A stretch of DNA of 64,000 bases from Dryocola sp. LX212 (lineage in GTDB: Bacteria; Pseudomonadota; Gammaproteobacteria; Enterobacterales; Enterobacteriaceae), in the NCBI GenBank assembly GCA_041504365.1, contig CP167917.1:372001-436000 (forward strand), given 5' to 3'. A program made the position numbers and the translations under genes. Every line of letters starts with the position of its first letter. Position 1 is the stretch's first letter. The notes under the pieces were generated by a model, which worked only from the letters and a program-made list of their open reading frames with translations, did no database searches and was not told the origin of the DNA. Shown piece after piece: positions 35,392 through 43,957 of this stretch.

Positions 35392-35400
35392 CATGGTTCC

Positions 35401-36582
35401 TTAGCGTTCGACCAGGGCGATACGGCGGTTGTAGATATTCATCAGCAGGGAGATAGTCAGGCTGATAATCAGGTAGACCGACATCGTAATGGCGATGGTT
35501 TCGATGGCCTGTCCGGTCTGGTTGAGCACCGACCCGGCAAACAGCGACACCATATCCGGGTAGCCGATGGCGGCTGCCAGCGAGGAGTTCTTGACGATGT
35601 TGAGATACTGGCTGGTTAGCGGTGGGATGATGACCCGCATCGCCTGTGGAATGATGACCTGGCGCAGCGTGACCTGATTCGGCAGCGCAAGCGAACGCGC
35701 AGCCTCGCGCTGGCCGTACGGCACCGACTGAATACCCGAGCGGATGATCTCGGCAATAAACGCGGAGGTATAAACCGACAGCGCCAACGTCAGAGCAGCC
35801 AGCTCCGGGATCAGCACCATCCCACCGCGGAAGTTAAAACCACGCAGGGCTGGAACATCCCAGTGCAGAGCCGCACCGAAGCTCCACTGAGTGAGCATTG
35901 GTAAGGCTATCAGTAGCGCAAGCGCAATAGGCCAGGTACGGCGAAGCTGGCCGGTTTTAACCTGATGCATCTTATTGAAGCGATAAAGCCCGGCGGACAC
36001 AACCAGCGCCGCAGCGACGGCTACGACAAAAGCGACGGCACCTTCACCCATTTGCGGAGAAGGGATATACAGTCCGCGATTGCTGAGAAACAGCAGATCG
36101 AAGGCGCTAACGGCCTGGCGCGGCCCGGGCAGATTACGCAGCACGGCAAAGTACCAGAAGAAGATTTGCAGCAGCGGCGGAATATTACGGAACGTCTCAA
36201 TGTAGAGGGTGGAGAGTTTGCGCAGCAGCCAGTTTTCCGACAGGCGCGCAAGGCCGAGGAAAAAGCCGATAAACGACGCAAACATGATACACAGAGCGGA
36301 AACCAGCAGGGTATTCAGTAGCCCGACCACGAACACCCGGCCATAGGTATCGCCCTGCTCATAGTCGATAAGATGCTGGACGATGCCAAAGCCGGCGGCC
36401 CGGTCGAGAAATGCAAAGCCTGAGGTGATGCCACGATGATTAAGGTTGGTGACGGTGTTGTGTATCAGGTAAACCGCGATGCCGACGACAATGGCCACCG
36501 CGATAATCTGAAACAGCCAGGCACGAACCGCGGGATTAGATAAGGAGATATCTCCTTTTACGGCGGGGCGGCGATGGAACAT
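35401..36582 (-). CDS. yhdX: Polar amino-acid ABC transporter, permease
   Basis: A 393-residue inner-membrane permease that pairs with YhdY. Hydrophobic segments begin at about residue 20, with a long insert before the last three; the coupling loop reads EAARSLALPNQVTLRQVIIPQAM. ATG 36582 (MFHRRPAVKGD) follows GAGG; the TTG two codons upstream is not preferred. Confidence 0.94.
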   Translation of the reverse strand: MFHRRPAVKGDISLSNPAVRAWLFQIIAVAIVVGIAVYLIHNTVTNLNHRGITSGFAFLDRAAGFGIVQHLIDYEQGDTYGRVFVVGLLNTLLVSALCIMFASFIGFFLGLARLSENWLLRKLSTLYIETFRNIPPLLQIFFWYFAVLRNLPGPRQAVSAFDLLFLSNRGLYIPSPQMGEGAVAFVVAVAAALVVSAGLYRFNKMHQVKTGQLRRTWPIALALLIALPMLTQWSFGAALHWDVPALRGFNFRGGMVLIPELAALTLALSVYTSAFIAEIIRSGIQSVPYGQREAARSLALPNQVTLRQVIIPQAMRVIIPPLTSQYLNIVKNSSLAAAIGYPDMVSLFAGSVLNQTGQAIETIAITMSVYLIISLTISLLMNIYNRRIALVER

Positions 36583-36652
36583 AAGCAAACCTCAGTAACA
36601 TAAAATCTGACTCTGGGCGCTACCTTCGCAGCGCCCGTTTCTGACGTTTCGC

Positions 36653-37678
36653 TTAGCGAACTGGCGGAGCGTACTGAATGCCACCTTTATTCCACAGGTT
36701 GTTCTGCCCGCGTTTGATTTTCAGCGGGCTTTCCGCGCCGACGTTATGGTCGAAGATCTCAGCGTAGTTACCAACCTGCTTAACGATGTTATAAGCCCAT
36801 TTATTATCGAGCTTCAGATCTTTCCCAAAGTCACCCTCTTTACCTAGCAGGTGAGCCATATCCGGCGTGGTTGGGTTAGCGGCCATCTGGTCGACGTTTT
36901 TGGAGTCGACGCCCATCTCTTCGGCGTTCAGCATGGCGAACAGCGTCCAGCGCACGATGGCTAACCAGTCTTCATCACCACGGCGAACTACCGGGCCCAG
37001 CGGTTCTTTAGAGATAACTTCTGGCAGGACAATCCATTCAGCTGGATTGCTCAGTTTGATGCGCAGTGCGTACAGCTGAGACTGGTCAGACGCGAGCGTG
37101 TCGCAGCGGCCCGATTCCAGCGCTTTCGCAGATTCATCGGAACGGTCAAAGGTCACCGGGGTGTACTTCATGTTGTTCGCTTTGAAATAGTCGGCGACGT
37201 TGAGTTCGGTATCCGTACCGGCCTGGATGCAGACCGTAGCGCCGTCCAATTCTTTAGCGCTCTTCAGGCCTGCTTTGTTATGGGTCAGGAAGCCAATGCC
37301 GTCGTAATAGGTAACGCCGGTAAAGATCATGCCCATGCCGCCATCGCGGGATGAAGTCCAGGTGGTATTACGAGAAAGAATGTCTACTTCACCAGATTGC
37401 AGCGCCGTGAAGCGTTCTTTGGCGGTCAGCGGCGTGTATTTAACTTTAGAGGCATCTCCAAATACCGCAGCGGCAACGCCTCGGCAAACGTCCACATCAA
37501 TACCGGAAAATTTGCCGCTCGCATCGGCATAAGAGAAACCTGGCAAACCGTCACTAATCCCGCATTGCACAAAGCCTTTCTTTTTTACTGCATCAAGCGA
37601 GGTCCCGGCATGAGCCTGACCCGCAACCGCTAACACGGATCCGGCTGCGACCAGCGTGGCGAGTATCATCTTTTTCAT
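36653..37678 (-). CDS. yhdW: Polar amino-acid ABC transporter, periplasmic binding protein
   Basis: A 341-residue periplasmic protein (SBP family 3) that captures the amino acid. The signal peptide is MKKMILATLVAAGSVLAVAG with a cut after QAHA. The two lobes follow, with the family motifs CGISDGLPGFSYADASGKFSG and FTALQSGEVDIL. The frame is complete, so the whole importer looks functional. It is the first gene of the operon, behind a sigma-54 promoter at 37769-37783, which fits nitrogen-limited expression. Confidence 0.94.
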   Translation of the reverse strand: MKKMILATLVAAGSVLAVAGQAHAGTSLDAVKKKGFVQCGISDGLPGFSYADASGKFSGIDVDVCRGVAAAVFGDASKVKYTPLTAKERFTALQSGEVDILSRNTTWTSSRDGGMGMIFTGVTYYDGIGFLTHNKAGLKSAKELDGATVCIQAGTDTELNVADYFKANNMKYTPVTFDRSDESAKALESGRCDTLASDQSQLYALRIKLSNPAEWIVLPEVISKEPLGPVVRRGDEDWLAIVRWTLFAMLNAEEMGVDSKNVDQMAANPTTPDMAHLLGKEGDFGKDLKLDNKWAYNIVKQVGNYAEIFDHNVGAESPLKIKRGQNNLWNKGGIQYAPPVR

Positions 37679-37768
37679 AATGCATCCTGTGTGGCGAAAT
37701 TATCGTTATATTTTGTGGCGTCCCGGAGGCGCCGTTACCTGTCTGTGGCATCAGCCAGTCTCAATAAA

Positions 37769-37783
37769 GCAAAGGAAGTGCCA
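37769..37783 (-). promoter_or_regulatory. Sigma-54 promoter for yhdWXYZ
   Basis: On the minus strand the sequence reads TGGCAC-TTCCT-TTGC, an exact match to the -24/-12 consensus (TGGCAC-N5-TTGC) with ten bases between the GG and GC pairs, followed by TT. It lies 91 bases before the yhdW start codon, giving a leader of about 80 bases. Known biology agrees: the E. coli yhdW operon is reported in the NtrC regulon. Confidence 0.85.
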
Positions 37784-37982
37784 GGTTTGCGCTGGGCAAT
37801 ATGCGTGTACGGCCGCGCGCAGTAAGCTGAGTGTAGACAGGAAAAGGAGCGCTCAACGCCCCGTCGCGGTGCAAAACTGAAACCTGCGCCACATTTCAGA
37901 GCAAAATAGTTTCAGGATTTGATCGTGCGGAAAGAACTAATTTCTGGCGTTAATAGTAGCAATGATAGGGTTCGTGCGGAGT

Positions 37983-37998
37983 TGTGAGAATTATCACG
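37983..37998. promoter_or_regulatory. CRP-like site between yhdV and yhdW
   Basis: TGTGA-GAATTA-TCACG matches nine of ten conserved CRP positions. It lies about 200 bases upstream of the sigma-54 promoter. A role in linking carbon state to yhdWXYZ is inference. Confidence 0.5.
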
Positions 37999-38133
37999 CA
38001 GTGCGCTGCAAATGAATGTAGCAGTCACGTTTCGAGTGATTTGTTTCACGTTTTGCCTGGGAAGAGACGTTCCGGGGAGAGGCTAAAAGTTTACATATAC
38101 AACATTGCTGCACTTAAAGAATGCAGAGCAAAA

Positions 38134-38160
38134 AAAAGCGCGGAGTTAACCCGCGCTTTT
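38134..38160 (-). terminator. Terminator after yhdV
   Basis: AAAGCGCGG (38135-38143) pairs with CCGCGCTTT (38151-38159). On the minus strand the stem is followed by a run of T. It lies 16 bases past the yhdV stop. Confidence 0.88.
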
Positions 38161-38175
38161 CTCAAACTCTCTATG

Positions 38176-38397
38176 TTATTTGGTCAGGGCAACGATACCC
38201 AGGGTCAAACCTGCCAGGGCCGCTGCGCCTCCGGCAATAGCCCCTGCCGTTTCCCAGTTATCCTGGGTTGTTCCTTTCATGCAGGTGTTGGTGTGCACCA
38301 GACGCCCCTGGTCGTCATAGACCGGCACACAGGGGGAGTTAGTCGCACAACCAGCGAGAAGTGTCTAGAGCAGCGCTGCCGCGATTAGCTTTTTCAT
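38176..38397 (-). pseudogene. yhdV: YhdV lipoprotein gene interrupted by an amber codon
   Basis: The frame reads MKKLIAAALL, then TAG at 38367-38365 (codon 11), then TLLAGC and a further 57 intact codons to TAA at 38178-38176. Apart from the TAG it is a normal 73-residue YhdV: a signal peptide, a lipobox LAGC with the acylated Cys at codon 17, a short VPVYDDQGRLVHTNTC region and a C-terminal glycine/alanine-rich membrane-like segment ending GIVALTK. GAGG precedes the start and a terminator follows the end. No in-frame start lies between the TAG and the lipobox, so reinitiation could not rebuild a lipoprotein. The function of YhdV is unknown. Confidence 0.85.
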
Positions 38398-38633
38398 TTT
38401 CAACCTCATTGATACCAATCCGAAGCAGGGAAGACTCTCGCTGGTGCGTGGTGTTCGCACTGTGTCCTCACAAAGTCCGCCTCGGTGTGAATATGCTTAT
38501 TTTATCACCGCCATAACGCAGTACGCAGAGGGCTATAATTGCAATTCGTGTGCTGTGTAAACAAAGTGGAGAAAAAGCCGCAGGGCGGGAAAATTATGGA
38601 GAGAAAAAGGAGGGAGGCGAGATTTAAACAATA
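38398..38633. other. Spacer between fis and yhdV
   Basis: I see no gene. In E. coli K-12 this position holds yhdJ, yhdU, acrS and acrEF; here fis and yhdV are next to each other. The yhdV promoter should lie here, but I could not assign it. Confidence 0.5.
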
Positions 38634-38669
38634 AAAAAGGCGCTTCCCCATGCCGGTTAGCGCCTTTTT
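38634..38669 (-). terminator. Terminator after fis
   Basis: GGCGCT (38639-38644) and AGCGCC (38659-38664) form a stem flanked by an A-run and a T-run, so it can work on both strands. Confidence 0.88.
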
Positions 38670-38693
38670 AATCAATGACTTAACTGACTAGTA

Positions 38694-38990
38694 TCAGTTC
38701 ATGCCGTATTTTTTCAATTTTTTGCGCAGCGTACCACGGTTGATGCCCATCATCAGGGCCGCGCGGGTCTGGTTGCCACGGGTGTATTGCATCACCATGT
38801 CCAACAATGGTTGCTCTACTTCAGCCAGTACCAGCTCATACAGATCGTTTACATCTTGACCATTCAGTTGAGCAAAATAGTTCTTCAGTGCCTGTTTCAC
38901 GGAGTCACGCAGGGGTTTTTGGGTAACCTGGTCCTGAGAGTTAACGGTAGAAACGGTCAGTACGTCAGAATTTACGCGTTGTTCGAACAT
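38694..38990 (-). CDS. fis: Nucleoid protein and rRNA activator Fis
   Basis: A 98-residue homodimeric DNA-bending protein, the same length as in E. coli. The N-terminal beta-hairpin arms (used to activate Hin/Gin recombinases) are followed by four helices; the DNA-binding helix-turn-helix is [21 protein letters not shown] at the C-terminus. Fis activates rRNA P1 promoters, one of which is in this window, and peaks at the start of growth. It is cotranscribed with dusB, 24 bases apart. Confidence 0.98.
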
Positions 38991-39014
38991 AGTTCTGTCA
39001 GCTCTTTATTTCTA

Positions 39015-39980
39015 TTACGCAAAATTTTCGAAGTATGCCTCCAACGCCGCAAGCTGTTCACCTGCATCTTCAATGGCGTTGAATGTGCGCCGAAACTGGT
39101 CATCTGGAGCGTGTTCCTGGAGATACCAGGATACGTGTTTGCGCGCAATCCGGTATCCCTTAACATGACCATAAAAGTCATGAAGTTCCCGAATATGTGC
39201 ACAAAGTAAGCGCTTTACCTCTACCAGAGGCAGGGGAGCAAGCAACTCTCCAGTGTCCAGATAGTGCTGGATTTCCCGAAAGATCCAGGGTCTTCCCTGA
39301 GCTGCACGTCCTATCATCAGAGCATCTGCCCCTGTATAGTCGAGCACAGCTCTGGCTTTAAGCGGGTCAGTAATGTCACCATTCGCGATAATCGGAATGG
39401 AAACTTTCTGCTTAACTGCCCGAATGCTGTCGTACTCAGCGTCTCCCTGGAATAAACAGGCGCGGGTGCGTCCATGAATTGTCAGGGCCTGAATGCCACA
39501 GTCTTCAGCCAGTTGGGCAATCTCTACACAGTTACGGTGCGCCGTATCCCAGCCGGTGCGAATCTTTAAGGTCACAGGAACATCCACTGCCTTCACCACC
39601 GTCGTCACGATAGACTTCACCAGACTCGGGTACTGCAGCAGCGCTGAACCTGCCAGCTTGCGATTCACCTTTTTGGCCGGGCATCCCATATTGATATCAA
39701 TAATCTGGGCGCCATTTGCCACGTTAATGCGTGCGGCTTCTGCCATCTCTTCAGGATCGCTGCCGGCAATTTGCACGGTGCGAATACCTGGTTCATCCAC
39801 ATGCACCATCCGTAAACGGGATTTGTCGCTCGCCCAAACTTCAGGGTTGGAGGACATCATCTCGGAAACGGTTAAACCTGCTCCCATCTCGTAGCACAGG
39901 GTCCTGAATGGTCTGTCGGTAATGCCAGCCATAGGTGCTGCGATAAGGCAATTTCTGAGCTGGTGGTGTCCGATGCGCAT
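39015..39980 (-). CDS. dusB: tRNA-dihydrouridine synthase B
   Basis: A 321-residue FMN enzyme that reduces U17 in the tRNA D-loop. A TIM barrel begins [15 protein letters not shown]; the catalytic Cys is in [14 protein letters not shown] near residue 100; a helical tRNA-binding domain follows from about 245. First gene of the dusB-fis operon, so its transcription should follow the sharp growth-phase control of fis. Confidence 0.97.
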   Translation of the reverse strand: MRIGHHQLRNCLIAAPMAGITDRPFRTLCYEMGAGLTVSEMMSSNPEVWASDKSRLRMVHVDEPGIRTVQIAGSDPEEMAEAARINVANGAQIIDINMGCPAKKVNRKLAGSALLQYPSLVKSIVTTVVKAVDVPVTLKIRTGWDTAHRNCVEIAQLAEDCGIQALTIHGRTRACLFQGDAEYDSIRAVKQKVSIPIIANGDITDPLKARAVLDYTGADALMIGRAAQGRPWIFREIQHYLDTGELLAPLPLVEVKRLLCAHIRELHDFYGHVKGYRIARKHVSWYLQEHAPDDQFRRTFNAIEDAGEQLAALEAYFENFA

Positions 39981-40019
39981 GAGTTAAGAAATGACCATAC
40001 TGTACCTGCAAGGCGGCGT

Positions 40020-40048
40020 ATATTACGCATTTTTTACACGAGATGAAA
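40020..40048 (-). promoter_or_regulatory. dusB-fis promoter
   Basis: On the minus strand: TTTCAT (40048-40043), 17 bases, TAATAT (40025-40020), then a GC-rich GCCGCC discriminator. This is nearly the E. coli fis promoter, including the weak -35, and predicts ppGpp/DksA control. Confidence 0.8.
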
Positions 40049-40328
40049 GGACAAACTTTGAGCAATCCGCTGTTGTGGATCAATGAATCATTAAGCTTCC
40101 GATAAACGGAATTTTAATTTATTTAAATATCATGTATTTAACCGTAATTGATTAATTTGTGCTCTTTTGAATTTAGCGAAAAATCAGCAGCGATTAACCA
40201 CTATTTACCGCCCGCGAGCGAGATAAACTGCTGCATAAATAGGCTGTTTTAGTACTTTTATGCGATGAAGGTCGCAATTTTTCGGGCTTTTAGTTCAGGA
40301 TTTTGCCCCGTGAACCGCAGATGAAATA

Positions 40329-40344
40329 CGGGGCACGCGCCCCG
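40329..40344 (-). terminator. Hairpin after the carbonic anhydrase gene
   Basis: CGGGGC and GCCCCG pair around a four-base loop, 13 bases past the stop. The minus-strand tail (TATTTC) is only mildly T-rich, so it is a moderate terminator candidate. Confidence 0.5.
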
Positions 40345-40356
40345 CTAAGCGATTAA

Positions 40357-41097
40357 TTATTCAACAATTACCCGGCCGTGCAGCGGCTGTACCGGTCGGT
40401 TATTGTCATGATGCATAACTTCCGTGAATTGTTTGAGCTGCTGCGCCGACAGGGTGACGGGATGCTTCATCACCAGCCAGCGGACCCCTTCAGAACAAGG
40501 CGGCGTCGTTAGTGAACCGCTGAAGCGATAGTGGGTTAAATCATCGGGCAGCAGCTTATTCACATCAATTTTCTGCTTAAGTGCGGAAGACTCATCTGCC
40601 TTCGCAGGCATGGCCTGCCAAAGCTTCGCCAGCTCATCATTTGCGGCACCGGTTTCGAACATCACCGCCACGACGGCTATTTCACCGTCGGCATTCTTAT
40701 GCACCATATGCATTTCCATCGCGTAGTGCTTCCCGTGCAGCGTGTTTTCGCTCGGAGCGTGGAAGTGTACCTGCTGTAACTGGAAGGGAACATCGTCAAT
40801 TGTGACGATATCCTTCGCCTTCTCAGCAAACCCCGCCTGGATAGTATGGCCGTTGTTAATGATGCTAATCGGCGAGTCGGCGTAGGCTGTGTTTAATGGG
40901 CGAAGATGGGCCTGCATGGCCTTATTAATATCAATGGGTGACTGATTCATACCCTGCCGGCAAAGCTGGTTGTTCGCGTCAATCTCGCTCCAGTGCTCCG
41001 GAGAATCCTTGCCCTCATAGCTCCAGTGCGAAGCCATGGCAAACGCCGGCAGCAAACCTGCAATAAGAAGAGCAGCAAGGCGTAACTGTGTTTTCAT
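40357..41097 (-). CDS. cah: Periplasmic alpha-carbonic anhydrase
   Basis: A 246-residue zinc enzyme that interconverts CO2 and bicarbonate. The signal peptide ends near AFAMA (residue 22). Zinc histidines are at 111, 113 (VHFHAPSEN) and 130 (MEMHMVH); the family ending GSLTTPPCSEGV is present, and Cys46 with the Cys of PPCSEG would form the usual disulfide. The gene lies between prmA and dusB, which are neighbours in E. coli K-12, so it is an accessory insertion shared by some enterobacteria. It has its own spacer, with a perfect palindrome before the start. Confidence 0.93.
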   Translation of the reverse strand: MKTQLRLAALLIAGLLPAFAMASHWSYEGKDSPEHWSEIDANNQLCRQGMNQSPIDINKAMQAHLRPLNTAYADSPISIINNGHTIQAGFAEKAKDIVTIDDVPFQLQQVHFHAPSENTLHGKHYAMEMHMVHKNADGEIAVVAVMFETGAANDELAKLWQAMPAKADESSALKQKIDVNKLLPDDLTHYRFSGSLTTPPCSEGVRWLVMKHPVTLSAQQLKQFTEVMHHDNNRPVQPLHGRVIVE

Positions 41098-41134
41098 AGA
41101 TTCATTCCCTGATTGGACTTATGTTTTTGTATAT

Positions 41135-41153
41135 TTTAATTCAATGAATTAAA
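41135..41153. promoter_or_regulatory. Perfect 19-bp palindrome upstream of the carbonic anhydrase
   Basis: TTTAATTCA-A-TGAATTAAA, two exact nine-base arms, 38 bases before the start codon. On the minus strand it lies just after a TATAAT (41166-41161) and before a TATACA (41133-41128), so a bound dimer would block either promoter. Candidate operator; the binding protein is unknown. Confidence 0.55.
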
Positions 41154-41223
41154 GCGATTTATTATAAATCCAGATGCGGCGGGAAGCAGGGGCGAAAGAT
41201 GGCGAGGGAAAAGATTCGGAATA

Positions 41224-41251
41224 TGCAGCGCGGCCGGACGACCACGCTGCA
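41224..41251 (-). terminator. Hairpin after prmA
   Basis: GCAGCG (41225-41230) pairs with CGCTGC (41245-41250), with more pairing inside. There is no T-run, so it is a probable but weak terminator for panF-prmA. Confidence 0.45.
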
Positions 41252-41263
41252 GTAAGAATTAAA

Positions 41264-42145
41264 TCAGCGTTTGATACCCGTAATGCGGCACCACTCTTCT
41301 TTTTCGGCAACAGGATCGAGCGTGAATTTGTCCGCATAGGCTTCGCAAACGCCTTCTGCCTGGCTGGCCAGCACGCCGGACAGCCCCAGGAAACCGCCCT
41401 GAACAGGCAGCACGCTGATTAATGGCGCAAGCTCACGCAGCGGGCCGGCCAGGATGTTTGCGACCACTACGTCGGCGCTCATGGCCTCTGGCTGATCCTG
41501 CGGGAGGTAAAGTTCGAGGCGCTCGGAGACGCCGTTGCGCTGGGCGTTATCGCGGCTGGCCTGAATTGCCTGAGGATCGATGTCGATGCCGATGGCTTTC
41601 GCCGCGCCCAGCTTCAGCGCAGCAATGGCAAGGATGCCGGAACCGCAACCGAAATCAATGACGGTCTTGCCAGCCAGGTCCAGTCCGTCGAGCCACTCAA
41701 GACACAGCGAGGTAGTCGGGTGAGTGCCGGTACCGAAAGCCAGCCCAGGGTCGAGCATGACGTTTACCGCATGCTCATCAGGCACATCACGCCAGCTTGG
41801 GCAAATCCACAGGCGCTCGCCAAAGCGCATCGGGTGAAAATTATCCATCCACTCGCGCTCCCAGTCTTTATCCTCGAGCTGCTCGATTTTATGAGGGAAG
41901 CCCTGACCCAGCAGCGGGTGATTCTCGAGAATGGTGACCACCTCTTTCATGTCCGCTTCCGCGTCAAACAGGCCCGTTACGTTGGTATCGCCCCACAGGC
42001 GTGTTTCACCCGGCAGAGGTTCAAATACCGGCGTGTCGTGAGTATCCTGGAACGTTACGGACACCGAACCGCTTTCAATCAGCGCGTCACCCAGCTCTTC
42101 TGCGTTGGCACCGGTGGTATTAATCTTCAGTTGGATCCATGGCAT
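41264..42145 (-). CDS. prmA: Ribosomal protein L11 methyltransferase
   Basis: A 293-residue enzyme that trimethylates L11 at its N-terminus and lysines. A small N-terminal substrate domain (to about residue 60) is joined to a SAM domain with the motif [20 protein letters not shown] near 163. Lies 11 bases after panF and is cotranscribed with it. Confidence 0.97.
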   Translation of the reverse strand: MPWIQLKINTTGANAEELGDALIESGSVSVTFQDTHDTPVFEPLPGETRLWGDTNVTGLFDAEADMKEVVTILENHPLLGQGFPHKIEQLEDKDWEREWMDNFHPMRFGERLWICPSWRDVPDEHAVNVMLDPGLAFGTGTHPTTSLCLEWLDGLDLAGKTVIDFGCGSGILAIAALKLGAAKAIGIDIDPQAIQASRDNAQRNGVSERLELYLPQDQPEAMSADVVVANILAGPLRELAPLISVLPVQGGFLGLSGVLASQAEGVCEAYADKFTLDPVAEKEEWCRITGIKR

Positions 42146-42156
42146 GGCGAAACTCT

Positions 42157-43611
42157 TTATTTATCAGTAGTTGAAACAAGCGCTGGCGCGTGGACGCTAT
42201 GACCGAAGCGGTTCCCAATCAGGAAGGCCAGCAAACTTAATAGTAGTGAAGGAACGATAGGGTGGAAGCTGAACAGTTGGATATTAAAGCTCGCCAGCAC
42301 CGCGTACAGCACGCCGCCGACGATCATGCCGCTCAGCGCGCCCGCCGCGTTCGCACGTTCCCAGTAGAGACCCAGCACCAGCGGCCACAGGAATACGGCT
42401 TCCAGACCGCCGAAGGCCAGCAGATTAAGCCAGATGATCATCTCAGGTGGACGCCACGCCGCCAGCAGCAGCAGTGCTCCCAGCACCAGGGTAATCACCG
42501 AGGACATCAGCTTGAGGCGCTTCTCGTTGTGGATTTGCTCCGGGCGCATATTGAGGTAGAGATCTTTAACGATTGTCGCCGAGGACTGCAGCAGCTGGGC
42601 GTTAATGGTCGACATAATCGCGGCCATTGGCGCGGCGAGGAAAATCCCGGCGGCAACAGGCGGCAGCACGGTCACCATCAGCGTTGGGATCACCAGATCC
42701 GGCACGTTCAGGTCGGGTAATACCGCCCGGCCCAGCGCACCCGCCAGATGCATACCAAACATTAAAATTGCCACCACGATGGTGCCAATAATAATGCCAC
42801 GGTGAACGGCTTTGCTGTCTTTATAGGAGATGCAACGCACGGCGGTGTGCGGCAGGCCAATTACCCCAAAGCAGACCAGCACCCAGAACGAGGTCATAAA
42901 CGCAGGCGACAGAATGTTATCGGCGCCCTGCGGAGAGACCAGCTTCGGGTCGATGTGCTGCAGCTTGTCCACCGCGCTGTGCAGACCACCCGCGGCATGA
43001 ATCACCCCTATCAGCAGTAAAACGGTGCCGACGAGCATCACCATCCCCTGCATGGCGTCGTTAAGCACACTCGCTCTGAAGCCGCCGAACGCGGTGTACA
43101 GCGCAATGCTGACGCCGAAAATCAGCAATCCGGTTTCGTAAGGGATACCTGCTGCGGTTTCCAGCAGGCGGGCTCCGCCGATGAACTGCACCGTCATCGC
43201 ACCGATAAAGGCAACCAGCAGGCTCAGGCTCGCCAGCCAGATCAGTAGACGACTCTGGTAGCGGGCGTACAGCATGTCGTTAAGCGTCACCGCGTTGTAG
43301 CGACGTGCCAGAATGGCAAATTTCTTACCTAAGATGCCCAGCGACAGCCAGACAGCGGGCAACTGAATCACCGCCAGCAGCACCCATCCCAGGCCGTATT
43401 TATAGGCTGCCCCTGGCCCCCCGATAAACGAACTGGCGCTGATATAGGTGGCGGTAAGGGTCATCGCCAGCACGAAGCCGCCCATTGAGCGGCTGCCGAG
43501 AAAATATTCATTAAGGAAGTTGCCGGTGCTGCGGCGGCGCATGGCGTAAACGGACAGGCCGAACACCACCAGCAAATAGGCGACCAGCGGCAAAATCACT
43601 TCAAGCTGCAT
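42157..43611 (-). CDS. panF: Sodium/pantothenate symporter
   Basis: A 484-residue member of the sodium/solute symporter family that imports pantothenate, the precursor of coenzyme A. Around 12-13 hydrophobic segments are visible; [13 protein letters not shown] and [14 protein letters not shown] are family landmarks. I start at 43611 ([14 protein letters not shown]) because GGAGG sits six bases before it; an ATG two codons earlier overlaps that site. Overlaps the end of yhdT. Confidence 0.95.
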   Translation of the reverse strand: MQLEVILPLVAYLLVVFGLSVYAMRRRSTGNFLNEYFLGSRSMGGFVLAMTLTATYISASSFIGGPGAAYKYGLGWVLLAVIQLPAVWLSLGILGKKFAILARRYNAVTLNDMLYARYQSRLLIWLASLSLLVAFIGAMTVQFIGGARLLETAAGIPYETGLLIFGVSIALYTAFGGFRASVLNDAMQGMVMLVGTVLLLIGVIHAAGGLHSAVDKLQHIDPKLVSPQGADNILSPAFMTSFWVLVCFGVIGLPHTAVRCISYKDSKAVHRGIIIGTIVVAILMFGMHLAGALGRAVLPDLNVPDLVIPTLMVTVLPPVAAGIFLAAPMAAIMSTINAQLLQSSATIVKDLYLNMRPEQIHNEKRLKLMSSVITLVLGALLLLAAWRPPEMIIWLNLLAFGGLEAVFLWPLVLGLYWERANAAGALSGMIVGGVLYAVLASFNIQLFSFHPIVPSLLLSLLAFLIGNRFGHSVHAPALVSTTDK

Positions 43612-43843
43612 TGTCATCCTCCAGCGGGATATCGCGGAAGATGAATTTCACCATCATCCAGCACAGCACAATAAAGACCAGAGGTACCAGCAGACAGGCC
43701 ATTTCAAACCAGTGCGGCAGGCCCGTCAGACCGACCTCATTTCCAGGTAAGTAAGCAGACACTAACCAAGCTGCAAGGTAGGCCAGGGTTAGCCCGAGCG
43801 CCCAGCGCGCTTCTTTATTTGCCTGAACAAAACGCTTGTCCAT
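43601..43843 (-). CDS. yhdT: DUF997 membrane protein YhdT
   Basis: An 80-residue protein with two hydrophobic segments (about residues 14-33 and 45-68), DUF997 family. It is always found before panF and overlaps it here by 11 bases, so it may be an accessory subunit of the symporter; this is inference from gene order. Function is not established. Confidence 0.92.
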   Translation of the reverse strand: MDKRFVQANKEARWALGLTLAYLAAWLVSAYLPGNEVGLTGLPHWFEMACLLVPLVFIVLCWMMVKFIFRDIPLEDDNAA

Positions 43844-43912
43844 ATTGTCCCTTGAGTTCGTATAAAGCGGCGATTGTAACGCATCACCTGAATTGGGGAA
43901 TAAAAAAAGAAA

Positions 43913-43933
43913 AAGGCCGGATTATCCGGCCTT
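43913..43933 (-). terminator. Terminator after accC
   Basis: GGCCGGAT pairs with ATCCGGCC (43915-43931); on the minus strand it is followed by TTTTTCTTTTTTT. A strong terminator 25 bases past accC that limits readthrough into yhdT-panF. Confidence 0.9.
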
Positions 43934-43957
43934 CTGAACAGCGTGACGTAAAAAAAC

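Larger units (their letters stand above)
37679..38133. other. Regulatory spacer upstream of yhdW
   Basis: No convincing gene. It holds the sigma-54 promoter for yhdW, a CRP-like site at 37983-37998 and the yhdV terminator at its far end. I did not find a clear pair of NtrC sites by eye, although they would be expected between about 37850 and 37950. Confidence 0.6.
39981..40356. other. Spacer between dusB and the carbonic anhydrase
   Basis: No gene. It holds the dusB-fis promoter, an AT-rich tract (40096-40170) suited to Fis and other nucleoid proteins, and the hairpin after the carbonic anhydrase gene. Confidence 0.6.

Noticed and set aside
37984-38388. A 134-codon plus-strand frame over the yhdV region
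   Set aside because: Antisense to the conserved yhdV coding sequence and spans its terminator; no similarity recognised.
38998-40083. Possible extra coding frames opposite or upstream of dusB
   Set aside because: They cross the fis/dusB promoter or are antisense to dusB.
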